DNA of 64,000 bases from Opitutaceae bacterium. Its GTDB lineage: Bacteria; Verrucomicrobiota; Verrucomicrobiia; Opitutales; Opitutaceae. The stretch covers positions 47,738 through 111,737 of the forward strand of contig JADJZJ010000004.1 of the NCBI GenBank assembly GCA_016715765.1. The letters are read 5' to 3'. The notes beneath the pieces are model-generated. The model searched no databases. It saw nothing but the letters and a program-made list of their open reading frames with translations, and was not told where the DNA came from. The position numbers were made by a program, and so were the translations under genes. Of the stretch, positions 17,960-27,588 are shown piece by piece. The first letter of the stretch is position 1, and each line of letters starts with the position of its first letter.

Positions 17960-19448
17960 GGGAAGATTCGCCGGATTCCGCCGCCTTCCACTTTGCCTTG
18001 GGTCCGCGGTTCCGGGCTTTTTCCTGCGCCTCGCGCAGGGCGGAGAACGAGAGGCCGGGTTCGTGCTTCTGCTTGCCGACGAGATCGAAGTAGACCGGGC
18101 AGCCCGCCAGATCGAACTCCTTCACGAGGCCGGACTCCAGGTAGCGGCGGTACTGCTCGGTGAGCTTTTCCTCGCGGTTGCAGAACAGCTTGATGCGGAA
18201 CGGCCGGTTGCCGGTCTGCGTCGCATAGTAGACGCGGAAGCGCTTGCCCCCGACGGACGGCGGCGGGGTGCGCTCGGTCAGGTAGCCGATGACCTTGTTG
18301 AGCTTCGCGGTCGTCAGCTTGGTATCGAGCATCCGGTGCACCTTCACCGCGGCATTGAGCATGCGGTCCACCTCGTAGCCGCTCATGGCGGAGACGAAGA
18401 TCAGGGGCGCCCCGGGCGTGAAATACAGCTTCTCAAATAGGGCGCGCTCGTATTTCTCGCGGTAGTCGCGCTCGTTGTCGTAGGGCGCGAATCCGCCCTG
18501 CGTCTTGAAGGCCTGGCGCACGAGGTCCCACTTGTTCACGACGACGATGATGGGCTTGTGCTCCTTGATGGCCTCGCCCGCGATGGCCTTGTCCTGCTGC
18601 GTCACGCCCTCGATGGCATCGAGCACGAGGAAGACGACGTCGGTGTTCTTGATCGCATCGAGCGAACGCAGACGGGAAAAATACTCGACCGGGGATGCGA
18701 GCTTGGTGGCGGCCTTGATGCCGGCCGTGTCAATGAGGCGGAAGGGATACATCTTCCCGTCGCGGCCCTTGAACTCAAAGGGCAGCTCGATGGCGTCCCG
18801 CGTGGTGCCGGGCATCTCGCTCACAATGAGGCGGTCGCTCTGCAGGAGGCGGTTGCTGAGGGAGGATTTGCCGACGTTGGGCCGGCCGATGAAGCACACG
18901 CCCAGGGCGGCGGCCTCGTCGCGACCGCGGTCGGGATCCTCCACGGGGCCGAGCACTTCCAAGATGGCCTCGCGGAGATCACCCTCGCCCCGGCCGTGTT
19001 CGGCAGAGACGCGGAGCGGTTCGCCGAGGCCGAGGCGGTAGGCTTCGGCGAGGTCAACCTTCTCGTCATCGAAGTCGGCCTTGTTGATCACGAGCCGCAC
19101 CTTCTTTTTGCTGCGGCGCAGCATGGTGGCGATCTTCTGGTCGAGGGCGGTAAGGCCCTCGAGTCCGTCGATGATGAAGAGGATGAGCGAGGCCGCCGCG
19201 ATGGCGAAGTCCACCTGGGCCTCGGAGGCGGCGGTGAGCGCGGCGGGCGTGTCCTTGCCCTTGTAGCCGAGGCCGCCCGTGTCGAAGAGCGTGTAGTTGC
19301 CGTCGGCGACCTCCGCGGTGATGACGTCGCGGGTGACCCCCGGCTGGTCATGCACGATGGAAATGCGCTTGCGGGCGAGGCGGTTGAAAAGCCGGCTTTT
19401 GCCGACGTTGGGCCGGCCCACGATGGCGACGGTGCGGTTGATGCTCAT
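17940..19448 (-). CDS. der: Ribosome biogenesis GTPase Der (EngA)
   Basis: A 502-residue protein with two tandem GTPase domains, the Der hallmark. The first has GRPNVGKSRLFNRL, DTGG and NKAD. The second has GRPNVGKSSLSNRLL, DTAGI and NKWDL. A KH-like domain follows (about 380-470). It acts in 50S subunit maturation. The C-terminus is extended by a charged tail. The ATG overlaps the upstream aminotransferase stop by four bases, so the gene is second in the coupled run. Confidence 0.96.
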   Translation of the reverse strand: MSINRTVAIVGRPNVGKSRLFNRLARKRISIVHDQPGVTRDVITAEVADGNYTLFDTGGLGYKGKDTPAALTAASEAQVDFAIAAASLILFIIDGLEGLTALDQKIATMLRRSKKKVRLVINKADFDDEKVDLAEAYRLGLGEPLRVSAEHGRGEGDLREAILEVLGPVEDPDRGRDEAAALGVCFIGRPNVGKSSLSNRLLQSDRLIVSEMPGTTRDAIELPFEFKGRDGKMYPFRLIDTAGIKAATKLASPVEYFSRLRSLDAIKNTDVVFLVLDAIEGVTQQDKAIAGEAIKEHKPIIVVVNKWDLVRQAFKTQGGFAPYDNERDYREKYERALFEKLYFTPGAPLIFVSAMSGYEVDRMLNAAVKVHRMLDTKLTTAKLNKVIGYLTERTPPPSVGGKRFRVYYATQTGNRPFRIKLFCNREEKLTEQYRRYLESGLVKEFDLAGCPVYFDLVGKQKHEPGLSFSALREAQEKARNRGPKAKWKAAESGESSHETLED

Positions 19449-20626
19449 TTACGGACGGATTGGACGAAACGGTCGATGCGATCACAGGCGACGCCGATCT
19501 GCTCGTAACTCGTCGCAAAACAGGCGCGGACATGCCCGCGGCCACCCTCGCCGAAGCCCGTGCCCGGCACGATGGCGACCTTGTGCTGCTCCAGCAGCCC
19601 GACGGCGAATTCCTTCTCGGAGAGGCCGGTCGAGGTGACATTCGGGAACGCGTAGAACGAGCCGCGCGGCATATGGCAGGTGAGGCCGGCGGCGTTGAAG
19701 CGGCCGACTATCAGGTCGCGGCGGCGATGGTACTGCTCGCGCATCCGCAGCACCGCGTCCCAGCCGTTCCGCAGCGCCTCGAGCGCCGCGTCCTGGGCGA
19801 TGATGGATGCGCACAGCATGGTGTACTGGTGCACCTTCATCATCGCATCGATGAGCGGCGCCGGACCGCAGGCGTAGCCGATGCGCCAGCCGGTCATCGC
19901 GAAGGCCTTCGAAAAACCGTGGAGGAAGATCGTCCGCTCCGCCATGCCCGGCAGGCTCGCGATGCTCGTGTGCGTGCCCTCGAAGGTGAGCTCCGAGTAA
20001 ATCTCATCCGTCAGCACCAGCAGGTCCTTCTCGCGGCAGAACGCGGCGATTTTCTCCAGCTGATCCCTGGTGCATGTGCCGCCGGTCGGGTTGCACGGCA
20101 GGTTGAGCATCAGCATCTTGGTGCCCGGCTGCCACGCGGCGCGCAGCGCCTCGGCCGTGAGCGCAAAGCCGTCCTTGGCGTACGTCGGCACCGCGATCGC
20201 CTGCCCGTGGGCCAGCGCGATGCTCGGGAAATAGCTCACGTAGCACGGCTGGTGGTACATGACCTTGTCGCCCGGGTTGATGAACGCCCGGCAGGCGAGG
20301 TCGAGCGCCTCGCTGACGCCAACCGTCACGATGACCTGGTCGGCCGGCCGGTAGCTGACGTTGAAATGCTTTTCGACGTAGCGGGAGATCTCCTCGCGCA
20401 GCTCAACGAGGCCGAGGTTGGAGGTGTACGAGGTCCGGCCCCGCTGCAGCGCGGCGATCGAGGCGTCGCGGATGTGCTGGGGCGTGACGAAGTCGGGTTC
20501 GCCCACGCCGAGCGAGATTACGTCCTTGCCCTTCATGGCGGCCACCAGCTCGAAGAAATCGCGGATGCCGCTCTTCGGGAGCACGGCCACATGCGCGGCC
20601 ACCCAGCGTTGGCTCTCGTTGCTCAT
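19445..20626 (-). CDS. Class I/II aminotransferase, PatA-like
   Basis: A 393-residue PLP enzyme distinct from the one at 9017-10207. It begins with SLGVGEPDFVTPQHIRDA, then NLPCNPTGGT, DEIYSELTFEG and the Schiff-base lysine in HGFSKAFAMTGWRIGYACGP, with RACFAT near the end. It resembles the PatA/archaeal-type group (LL-DAP-like and aromatic specificity). Being first in the der-fmt run suggests general amino-acid metabolism, but the substrate cannot be inferred with confidence. Confidence 0.9.
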   Translation of the reverse strand: MSNESQRWVAAHVAVLPKSGIRDFFELVAAMKGKDVISLGVGEPDFVTPQHIRDASIAALQRGRTSYTSNLGLVELREEISRYVEKHFNVSYRPADQVIVTVGVSEALDLACRAFINPGDKVMYHQPCYVSYFPSIALAHGQAIAVPTYAKDGFALTAEALRAAWQPGTKMLMLNLPCNPTGGTCTRDQLEKIAAFCREKDLLVLTDEIYSELTFEGTHTSIASLPGMAERTIFLHGFSKAFAMTGWRIGYACGPAPLIDAMMKVHQYTMLCASIIAQDAALEALRNGWDAVLRMREQYHRRRDLIVGRFNAAGLTCHMPRGSFYAFPNVTSTGLSEKEFAVGLLEQHKVAIVPGTGFGEGGRGHVRACFATSYEQIGVACDRIDRFVQSVRK

Positions 20627-20745
20627 GGGAGTGGCCTCCCGTTGGTTGGGCGGCCCGAGGGCGCACCCTGGTGGTTTTGATGTGTGCTGACGTGATTCAT
20701 GTGAAGGGACATAGTGACAAAGAGGGAAAGGACTAATCCATCCTA

Positions 20746-20777
20746 ATCTATACCGGCCGGGTCCGGCCGGTATAGAT
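20746..20777. repeat. Perfect inverted repeat (14-base arms, 4-base loop)
   Basis: ATCTATACCGGCCG and its exact complement flank GGTC. It lies in the 377-base divergent gap 20627-21003 between the aminotransferase and ffh. No T-run follows on either strand, so a terminator is unlikely. An operator or a REP-like element are both possible. Confidence 0.7.
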
Positions 20778-20824
20778 CGCAGGGAGGAGATGGGAGATCG
20801 CAGATCGGAAAGGCCTGTTCCCGA

Positions 20825-20899
20825 TGTAGCTACGAGCGTGAGCGAGTGGATCACACGCCACGCACGCCAAACGTCCACTCGCTCACGCTCGTAGCTACA
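20825..20899. repeat. Palindromic repeat, CGAGCGTGAGCGAGTGG family, copy 2
   Basis: Almost perfect inverted repeat with arms TGTAGCTACGAGCGTGAGCG and complement around a 27-base centre. It is highly similar to 12195-12266. The flanking text GGGAGATCGCAGATCGG also recurs near the single arm at 34005-34031, so the unit may be longer than the palindrome. Confidence 0.88.
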
Positions 20900-20931
20900 G
20901 CCGATCTTCCATCTCCGAACTCCTCTCTCCC

Positions 20932-20960
20932 ATTTTCAGCGGCCGATGGCCGCTGAAAAT
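20932..20960. promoter_or_regulatory. Strong hairpin in the ffh leader region
   Basis: ATTTTCAGCGGCC and its exact complement flank a three-base loop, 43 bases before the ffh ATG. No T-run follows, so it is not a standard terminator of the plus strand. It may be a leader structure, an operator or a repeat. Confidence 0.45.
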
Positions 20961-21003
20961 TAGCATGGATTCGGCCGGGCCGGCTGTTTCAACTGGTCCC
21001 TTC

Positions 21004-22347
21004 ATGTTCGAATCGCTTACCGACAAACTGGGCTCCGCCCTGCGCAACCTCCGTGGCGTGGGCCGCTTGACCGAGGAAAACATGGCGGACGCCCTCAAGG
21101 AAGTGCGCACCGCCCTGCTCGCCGCCGACGTGCATTTCAAGGTCGCCCGCGACTTCGTCGAGCGCGTCCAGACCCAGTGCGTCGGCCAGGAGGTCCTCAA
21201 GTCCGTCACCCCGGGCCAGCAGGTCATCAAGATCATCCATGACGAACTGGTGAAGCTCCTCGGCGAGGGCGAAAATTCCCTCTCCACCGCCCGGCCGCTG
21301 AAAATCCTCATGGTCGGTCTCCATGGCTCCGGCAAGACCACCTCCTCGGCCAAGCTCGGCAAGTTGCTGAAGAAACGCGGTTACCGTCCGTTCGTCGCCG
21401 CCTGCGACATCTATCGGCCCGCCGCCATCGACCAGCTCGAGATCCTCGCGAAACAGGAGGAACTGGGGTTCTACTCGGACCGCGTCTCACGGGACGTCCC
21501 GGCCATCGGCGGCGCCGCCCTGGAAGCGGCCAAAACGGCCACGGCGGATTGCATCATTTTCGACACGGCCGGCCGCCTCCAGATCGACCACGACCTCGTC
21601 GAGGAGGTCAAAAAGCTCCACGCCCGAGTGCAGCCCGACGAAGTCCTGCTGGTCGCCGACGGCGCCCTCGGCCAGGAGGCCGTCAACGTGGCCAAGGCGT
21701 TCCACGAGGCCCTCAACCTCACCGGCCTCATCCTCACCAAGATGGACGGCGACGCCCGCGGCGGTGCGGCGCTCTCGATCAAGTCCATCACCGGCGTGCC
21801 GATCAAGTTCATCGGCACGGGTGAAAAGACCGGCGACTTCGACACGTTTTATCCCGACCGACTCGCCTCCCGCATCCTCGGCATGGGCGACGTCGTTTCG
21901 CTCGTCGAGAAGGCCCAGGAGAACATCGACCAGAAGGAGGCCGAGCGCATGGCCGAGAAGATGCGCAAGGCGGACTTCAACCTGGAGGACTTCCTCTCGC
22001 AGATGCAGCAGGTGAAGAAGATGGGCTCGATGCAGAGCATCATGGGCATGATGCCCGGCATGAGCGGCGTGCAGCTGCCCGACGATTCCGAGAAGCAACT
22101 GGGCCGCACCGAGGCCATCATCCACTCGATGACCAAGCAGGAGCGCCGCAAGCCCGAGATCCTCAACGGCAGCCGCCGCAAGCGCATCGCCGACGGCGCC
22201 GGCGTGAAGATCGTCGAGGTCAACCAGCTTCTGAAGCAGTTCCAGCAGATGCAGCAGATGATGAAGATGCTGAAGGGTGGCGGCGCCAAAAAGATGATGC
22301 GCAAGATGGAAGCCATGAAGGGCAAGGGCGGCTTCCCGGGGATGTGA
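21004..22347 (+). CDS. ffh: Signal recognition particle protein Ffh
   Basis: A 447-residue SRP54 homologue. The N domain is residues 1-90. The GTPase has GLHGSGKTTSSAKL (105-118), DTAGRLQ (187-193) and TKMDGDARGG (246-255). The methionine-rich M domain runs from about 300 to the end, with MSGVQLPDD, TKQERRKPEI and RRKRIADGAG, which binds 4.5S RNA. It delivers signal-sequence-bearing ribosomes to FtsY at the membrane. The SRP RNA gene was not recognised nearby. Confidence 0.97.
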   Translation: MFESLTDKLGSALRNLRGVGRLTEENMADALKEVRTALLAADVHFKVARDFVERVQTQCVGQEVLKSVTPGQQVIKIIHDELVKLLGEGENSLSTARPLKILMVGLHGSGKTTSSAKLGKLLKKRGYRPFVAACDIYRPAAIDQLEILAKQEELGFYSDRVSRDVPAIGGAALEAAKTATADCIIFDTAGRLQIDHDLVEEVKKLHARVQPDEVLLVADGALGQEAVNVAKAFHEALNLTGLILTKMDGDARGGAALSIKSITGVPIKFIGTGEKTGDFDTFYPDRLASRILGMGDVVSLVEKAQENIDQKEAERMAEKMRKADFNLEDFLSQMQQVKKMGSMQSIMGMMPGMSGVQLPDDSEKQLGRTEAIIHSMTKQERRKPEILNGSRRKRIADGAGVKIVEVNQLLKQFQQMQQMMKMLKGGGAKKMMRKMEAMKGKGGFPGM

Positions 22348-22364
22348 TTCCTCCGCCTCTTTCT

Positions 22365-22474
22365 CTTTCCTCTTTATCTTTCTCTTTCGTCAGGGCTGAA
22401 AATTCCTAAGGCCGGAGAAAGAGACAGATTGGATTCCAATTTGGGGAGGTAAAGGCGGGGATCCCCGCCCTACA
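22365..22474. repeat. Degenerate modular composite repeat
   Basis: Carries the purine/pyrimidine spacer (TTTCCTCTTTATCTTTCTC, then AGAAAGAGACAGATTGG) and the closing arm GGCGGGGATCCCCGCCCTAC, but has lost the first outer arm. It follows the ffh stop. With 22596-22657 it accounts for the 347-base gap 22348-22694. Confidence 0.65.
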
Positions 22475-22595
22475 CCAACAGACCGCGATCAGCGGGACCC
22501 AAACTCACCGCGGAGGCGACAGCCGAAGCCGCACTTCCTGGATTTCGCCCATTGCGAAATCCCATCAGCGGCAAAAATAATATAAGCGGTTTTCC

Positions 22596-22657
22596 TGTAG
22601 GAGCGGCTTTATGCCGCGATGTTGCGCTCCCAATCGCGGCATAAAGCCGCTCCTACA
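22596..22657. repeat. Palindromic repeat, GCGGCATAAAGCCGCTCC family, copy 2
   Basis: Near-perfect inverted repeat TGTAGGAGCGGCTTTATGCC and its complement around GTTGCGCTCCC. It is the same family as 643-704 and 28123-28184, placed between two converging genes (ffh and the TPR protein). Confidence 0.9.
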
Positions 22658-22694
22658 ATCAGACCTCACGGTGGCAGGCTGGCGGACAATCCCG

Positions 22695-24512
22695 TTACAG
22701 GCCCGGGTCTCCCGGCGTCGCGGCCGAATCCGCCGCCGGCACGGCGCGGCGGATCTCGGCGATCTCGTATTCGTAGGACGGCGTGGCCGGGCGCCGCAAC
22801 AGCGCCTGGTTGAAGCCCTCGCGGGCGGCGGCATCGTCGCCGTCGAGCCGGGAGCGCATCGCGGCGTAGAACGCGGCGAGGAAGCGCTGGCCGGGTTGGA
22901 CGGCGGGGCTGGCGGCCGCGATCCGGGCCTCGAGCTGCGCCGCGTCGACGCGCCCAAGCAGGAAGCCGCCGATCTCGGCATGGAACCCGCGAAGGAGGGC
23001 GGAACCGGTGGCGGGCGATAGGGCAGCGCTGAGCTCGAGGACCGCGGCTTCGCGCTGTCCGCGTTCGCATTCCGTGACGTAGAGCCAGAGGCGCGCCGCC
23101 GGAACGGAGGTGACGAGGCGGAAATCAGTGGCCGCTGCGGCCACGTCGCCCGTGATACGATGGAGGTGGGCGCGTTCGTAGAAGCTGGTGGCGGCCGCGC
23201 TGGCGCTGGGGGACCGCTCGATGGCCGCGGTGTAGTCGGCGATCGCGCCGTTCAGGTCACCGAGCCGCCGCCGGGCGTCGGCGCGCCCGTGCCAGGACGC
23301 GGCGTGGCGCGGGTTGGCGGCAAGAGCACGACCGAAGTCTTCGGCCGCGCCGGTGTAATCCTGAGCGCGGAATTTCCGGAGCCCGGCGGCGTAATCGGGA
23401 TTGGCCGGCGGACTTTTCCGGGCCGGCGGCGTCACGGCGGAGGGCGGCGGACGCGGGGCCGGAGTTGGCGGCACCGGCGCTGGCGGCTGGGTGAGGCGGA
23501 GCGCCTCCTCGAGGTTGACTGCGAGCTCGTCGAATTTGCTTCCGTCGGGCAGATAATGCCAGGCTGGGCCGGTCACCCGTCCGCGCACGTAGCTGGCCTC
23601 AACCCAGAGGCGCCCGTCGGCGCGATAGGCGCGGAAAGGGCCGTCGGCTAGGCCGCCGCGAAAGGTGATCTCGTAGCGTACACCGCCCTCGAGTGCGTAG
23701 ACATGCACGCCGTCCTGGTCGCGCCCCTCCATTCCGGCGGGGTCGGGCGGCCGGTTGACGACGCGGTTTCGTCGGAAGGTGGTCCCATCGGGGAGCTGAT
23801 AGACGCGATCGGGATCGTAGCTGCCCTCGTGTGGATTCGGATACGTGGCGACGATGCCGCTCCGGCCCACGGAGGCGAACACCTCGGCGCGCTCGACCGT
23901 GGTTCCGTCCGGCAGGCGGACTTTCCACGCCATGTTCCAGCCGTAGCGGATGGGGAACTGCGCTCCCGGATCCTCGCCGTCCGCCGAATAGTTGGCCTTG
24001 ATGTAGCGGTTGCTCCCGACGAGATCGTCGTAGCGGATGAAGACCTTGAAGGCGCCGTTCTCCAGCCAGAACTGGTCGGCGGCGGCGGTCAGTTGCCGCG
24101 GGATCATGGCCTTGTATTTCGACGAATCGCGCACCGCGATAAAGCCGAGGACGAGGGCCACGGTGAGGGTGAGCGAGGCGGCGGCGGCCAGACCCCAGCC
24201 AATGAGCAGACTTTTCCGCCGGGCCCAGCCACGACGTAATCCCAACCGGAACAGCGGCCAGGCCAAGGCCAGAGCCAGCACCGTTGCGACGCCGATGATG
24301 ATCGCGTCTTCGTGCTCTTGCACCGCCGGGATAAAGCTGAGCGCCACGGAGGCGGAGATCGCCCCGCCGAGCCAGAGTGCCGGCAGGACGGCGGACGCGG
24401 CCAGGAGCAGCCAGAGAACTTCGCGCACGCCGATGAAAGGCGGCGGATTGTTGATCCCGGGGGTTGGAGGTTCGATCGGGGGTGGCTCGGCGGACGGAGG
24501 ATCAGGATTCAT
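22695..24512 (-). CDS. TPR-repeat membrane protein
   Basis: A 605-residue protein. It has a Pro-rich N-terminus and three membrane helices (about 30-56, 68-88 and 102-126). A DUF-like/MORN-like middle follows with repeated toxin-antitoxin-like strands (RLPDGTTVERAEVF, QLPDGTTFRRNRV, YLPDGSKFDELAV). Then come a Pro-rich linker (345-375) and TPR repeats from about 375 (YAAGLRKFRAQDYTGAAEDFGRALAANP). It looks like a membrane-anchored scaffold. No catalytic motif is seen and the partner is unknown. Confidence 0.75.
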   Translation of the reverse strand: MNPDPPSAEPPPIEPPTPGINNPPPFIGVREVLWLLLAASAVLPALWLGGAISASVALSFIPAVQEHEDAIIIGVATVLALALAWPLFRLGLRRGWARRKSLLIGWGLAAAASLTLTVALVLGFIAVRDSSKYKAMIPRQLTAAADQFWLENGAFKVFIRYDDLVGSNRYIKANYSADGEDPGAQFPIRYGWNMAWKVRLPDGTTVERAEVFASVGRSGIVATYPNPHEGSYDPDRVYQLPDGTTFRRNRVVNRPPDPAGMEGRDQDGVHVYALEGGVRYEITFRGGLADGPFRAYRADGRLWVEASYVRGRVTGPAWHYLPDGSKFDELAVNLEEALRLTQPPAPVPPTPAPRPPPSAVTPPARKSPPANPDYAAGLRKFRAQDYTGAAEDFGRALAANPRHAASWHGRADARRRLGDLNGAIADYTAAIERSPSASAAATSFYERAHLHRITGDVAAAATDFRLVTSVPAARLWLYVTECERGQREAAVLELSAALSPATGSALLRGFHAEIGGFLLGRVDAAQLEARIAAASPAVQPGQRFLAAFYAAMRSRLDGDDAAAREGFNQALLRRPATPSYEYEIAEIRRAVPAADSAATPGDPGL

Positions 24513-24719
24513 GGACTGGCGGGGCGTGTGGGGTTGCTGGCGGAGACCGGTGGACAGGGTCCCCGTGCCCCGGGTGGCCGGTGAGCGGAGACCATCTATC
24601 CGGGCTGAGGATGTCGGAGAATGACGCGTCGGGCCGGCAACACGATAGGATTTTCGGACGCTGCGGCAAAAGCCTGGTGATGCCGCGGAGGAATCCGACC
24701 AGTGGCAAAATCACCAGTG

Positions 24720-27266
24720 TCAGCCCATCCCCACCGCCCGCACCGCCACCAACCGCACCACAGCGCGATTCTCCGCCCGTGATTTCTCCAGCGAGACCCC
24801 GAATACCGCCTCCCAATCGTTCATCCCGGCGTAATCCACCAGCATCTGCGCAACGGTCCATTCGCCTGCCTCGCGATCTTCCGACCAATGCGTGTGCTTT
24901 GCCGCCCGGCCCTCGGGGTCGAGCCGGAAGTGTCCGCGGGCCTCGAAATAGGGCGCAAACAGGCGGAATGATTCCACCCGCTCCCTGCCCTCCTCCGCCT
25001 CGCCCTCCGGCAGACGCTGGCCGCCGGCATCCCAGCGGGCGGCATCCTGGAGCCACGACAGAATCTCGGTGCGCACCAACCGGCGGAAGGAGGCGACATC
25101 ACGCGTGACATCAAAACTCTCGGGCCGGGCCGGTTTGTCCGCCGACTCATCCGCCACCCACGCCGGATTCTTCAGCCGCTCCCATTCCTCCAGCAGACTG
25201 GAATCAATGCCGCGGATCAACTCGCGGAAATAGATCTCCATCTCGACGACCTCCTCGGTCTTGGCACTGTCGGGCACGGTCTGGGCCAGCACTTTCCAAA
25301 CCTGCGAAAGATGCCGCAACAGCAGGCCCTCGACGCGCTCCAGGCCGTAGTCGCGGATGTAATCGGCGAACGACATGTAGCGCTCGAACATTTCCCGCGC
25401 GATGGACTTCGGCCGCACGTTCTCGCCCTCGATCCAGGGATGCGCCGCCGCAAAGGTGTTGAACGAATCGTAGATGAATTCCCGCAGCGGCTTGGGGTGC
25501 TCGATCTCGTCCAGCTTCGCGATGCGCTCCTCGTATTCGATGCCGGCCGCCTTCATCTCGGCCATCTTCTCCGTCTTCAGGCGGTCCACCTGCTTGCGCA
25601 GGATCTGCTCGGGGTCCTCCACGATGGATTCGCACAGGGTCAGGACATCAAAGGGATAATCGGGCGATTCCCGGTTCAGCAGCGGGAGCGCGTCCAGCAG
25701 GTAGAGCGACAGCGTCTGGTGCAGGGAAAAATCCTCCTGCAGGGTCACGTTCACCCGTACCTTGTGGTCGGGCGCGGTGCGGTCATCCCGCGGAATGATT
25801 TCCACGATCCGGCGGTCCACCAGCGAGCGGAACAGCTGCCACGCCCGTTTGCGGAGGGCCGCCTTCTTCACCGGCGTCTCATGACAGTCCTCGATCAACT
25901 GGCGCATCGCCCGGCAGCCGTCGCCGGGACGGCTCAGGACCAGGAGGAGCATGCCGTGCGAGACGGTGAACTTGGAACTCAGCGTCTCCGGCGGCGCGCT
26001 CTGCAACCGGGCAAACGTGTTGGCGTCCCAGCCCACGGCACCTTCGGGGGCGCGGACCTTCACGAGCTTGCGGAGCTTCTGCGGGTTGCCCGCCGCCTTT
26101 TCCTCGGCGCGCTTGTTCTCGATCACATGCGCCGGCGCCTGGGCGATGACGTAGCCGCGGTCGTCGAAGCCCTTGCGTCCGGCCCGGCCGGCGATCTGCC
26201 GGAAATCCCGCACGGCCAGCACCGCCGCCTTCTTGCCGTCGTATTTCCACAGCTGCGTGAACACCACGGTGCGGATCGGCACGTTGATGCCCATGCCGAG
26301 GGTGTCGGTGCCGCAGATGAGCTTGAGCAGGCCCTGCTGCGCGAGGCGTTCCACGAGGATCCGGTACTTCGGCAGCAACCCGGCGTGATGCACGCCGATG
26401 CCGTGCCGCAGCCAGCGCTTCACATCCTTGCCGTGGGGACTGTTGAACTTCACGCGCTCGAGCTCGGTCGCGAGCACTGCCTTCTCCTCCTTCGTGCAAA
26501 CATCGAGGCTCATCAGCGACTGCGCCGCCTCCGCGGCCTCGCGCTGGGTGAAATGCACCAGGTACGCCGGCGCGCGCTTCTCCAGCAGCAGCTGCGCCAC
26601 GCGCTCGGCCAGCGGCGTTTCCGAATACTCGTACAGCAGCGGCACGGGCCGGCGGTCGCTGCGCACGGTCACGCAGGGCACCCCGGTGAGGCGCACCGCC
26701 TCCCGCTCGAAGTTCTCCGTCGTCCCGAGCGTCGCCGACATGAGCAGAAAGCGCGCGCCGGGGAGCGTGAGCAGCGGCACCTGCCAGGCCGCGCCGCGGT
26801 CCGCATCGGAATAGTAATGGAATTCGTCCATGATGACCGCCTTCACCGCGGCCGCCCGGGTTCCGCCGGCGAGGGCGATGTTGGCCAGGATCTCGGCCGT
26901 GCAGCAGAGCACCGGCGCATCGGGATTCACGCTGGCGTCGCCGGTCATCATCCCGACCTGATCCGGACCGAAGTCGCGGCACAGGGAGAGAAACTTCTCG
27001 TTCACGAGCGCCTTGATCGGACACGTGTAGACCGAAAGCTCCCGGGCGCACAGCGACTTGAAATGCAGCGCCGCCGCCACAAGGGATTTTCCCGAGCCGG
27101 TGGGCGTGGCAAGGATGACGTTTTTGCCCGCGAACAGCTCGAGGATCGCCTCCTCCTGCTCGGGATAAAGCGCGAGGCCGCGCTCCGCCGCCACGGCCAG
27201 GAACCGGTCCAGCACGGCATCCGCCGACGGATTGCCGGACAATGGAGCCAGGGGCGCGGGAGACAT
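24720..27266 (-). CDS. Ski2-like DEAD/DEAH-box helicase with DUF3516
   Basis: An 848-residue superfamily 2 helicase. Motif I is ATPTGSGKS (53-61) and motif II DEFH (147-150). Motif III is LMSATLG, and motifs V/VI are GTDTLGMGINVP and QIAGRAGRKGFD. The C-terminal 350 residues form the DUF3516 domain seen only in this bacterial branch. Related eukaryotic Ski2/Mtr4 enzymes unwind RNA for degradation. The bacterial role is not established, although RNA processing is plausible. ATG 27266 is the likely start. No partner gene is adjacent. Confidence 0.9.
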   Translation of the reverse strand: MSPAPLAPLSGNPSADAVLDRFLAVAAERGLALYPEQEEAILELFAGKNVILATPTGSGKSLVAAALHFKSLCARELSVYTCPIKALVNEKFLSLCRDFGPDQVGMMTGDASVNPDAPVLCCTAEILANIALAGGTRAAAVKAVIMDEFHYYSDADRGAAWQVPLLTLPGARFLLMSATLGTTENFEREAVRLTGVPCVTVRSDRRPVPLLYEYSETPLAERVAQLLLEKRAPAYLVHFTQREAAEAAQSLMSLDVCTKEEKAVLATELERVKFNSPHGKDVKRWLRHGIGVHHAGLLPKYRILVERLAQQGLLKLICGTDTLGMGINVPIRTVVFTQLWKYDGKKAAVLAVRDFRQIAGRAGRKGFDDRGYVIAQAPAHVIENKRAEEKAAGNPQKLRKLVKVRAPEGAVGWDANTFARLQSAPPETLSSKFTVSHGMLLLVLSRPGDGCRAMRQLIEDCHETPVKKAALRKRAWQLFRSLVDRRIVEIIPRDDRTAPDHKVRVNVTLQEDFSLHQTLSLYLLDALPLLNRESPDYPFDVLTLCESIVEDPEQILRKQVDRLKTEKMAEMKAAGIEYEERIAKLDEIEHPKPLREFIYDSFNTFAAAHPWIEGENVRPKSIAREMFERYMSFADYIRDYGLERVEGLLLRHLSQVWKVLAQTVPDSAKTEEVVEMEIYFRELIRGIDSSLLEEWERLKNPAWVADESADKPARPESFDVTRDVASFRRLVRTEILSWLQDAARWDAGGQRLPEGEAEEGRERVESFRLFAPYFEARGHFRLDPEGRAAKHTHWSEDREAGEWTVAQMLVDYAGMNDWEAVFGVSLEKSRAENRAVVRLVAVRAVGMG

Positions 27267-27350
27267 CACGCTGAAGACAGGACCACGCCGTCCCGCAATC
27301 CAACCCAAAAGGAGCACCCAGCCGACTGCCGCAGTTGCTGCATTCGATCT

Positions 27351-27424
27351 TTCCCGCGGATCACGCGGATTGACGCGGATGACGGAGGTATTATCCGCGA
27401 CCATCCGCATGATCCGCGGGAAAA
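27351..27424. repeat. Palindromic repeat, CCGCGGATCACGCGGATT family, copy 1
   Basis: About 74 bases with arms TTCCCGCGGATCACGCGGAT and ATCCGCATGATCCGCGGGAA, around GACGCGGATGACGGAGGT. It lies in the 322-base gap 27267-27588, otherwise empty, between the divergent helicase and greB. The second copy is at 43305-43380. Confidence 0.85.
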
Positions 27425-27588
27425 TCCTCTCCTTGTGCGAGAGGGAGAGACGCCGAGTGCACGTAAACAGGCGCGCAGGATTTCCGATCCGACCATCCGA
27501 AGCTACTTGAACCCAACGTACTTATGGTGCAGTGTTCGTTCATGATATCCGTGCAGTCCGTGCCGACTGACGACGAGCTTTCCCAGCC

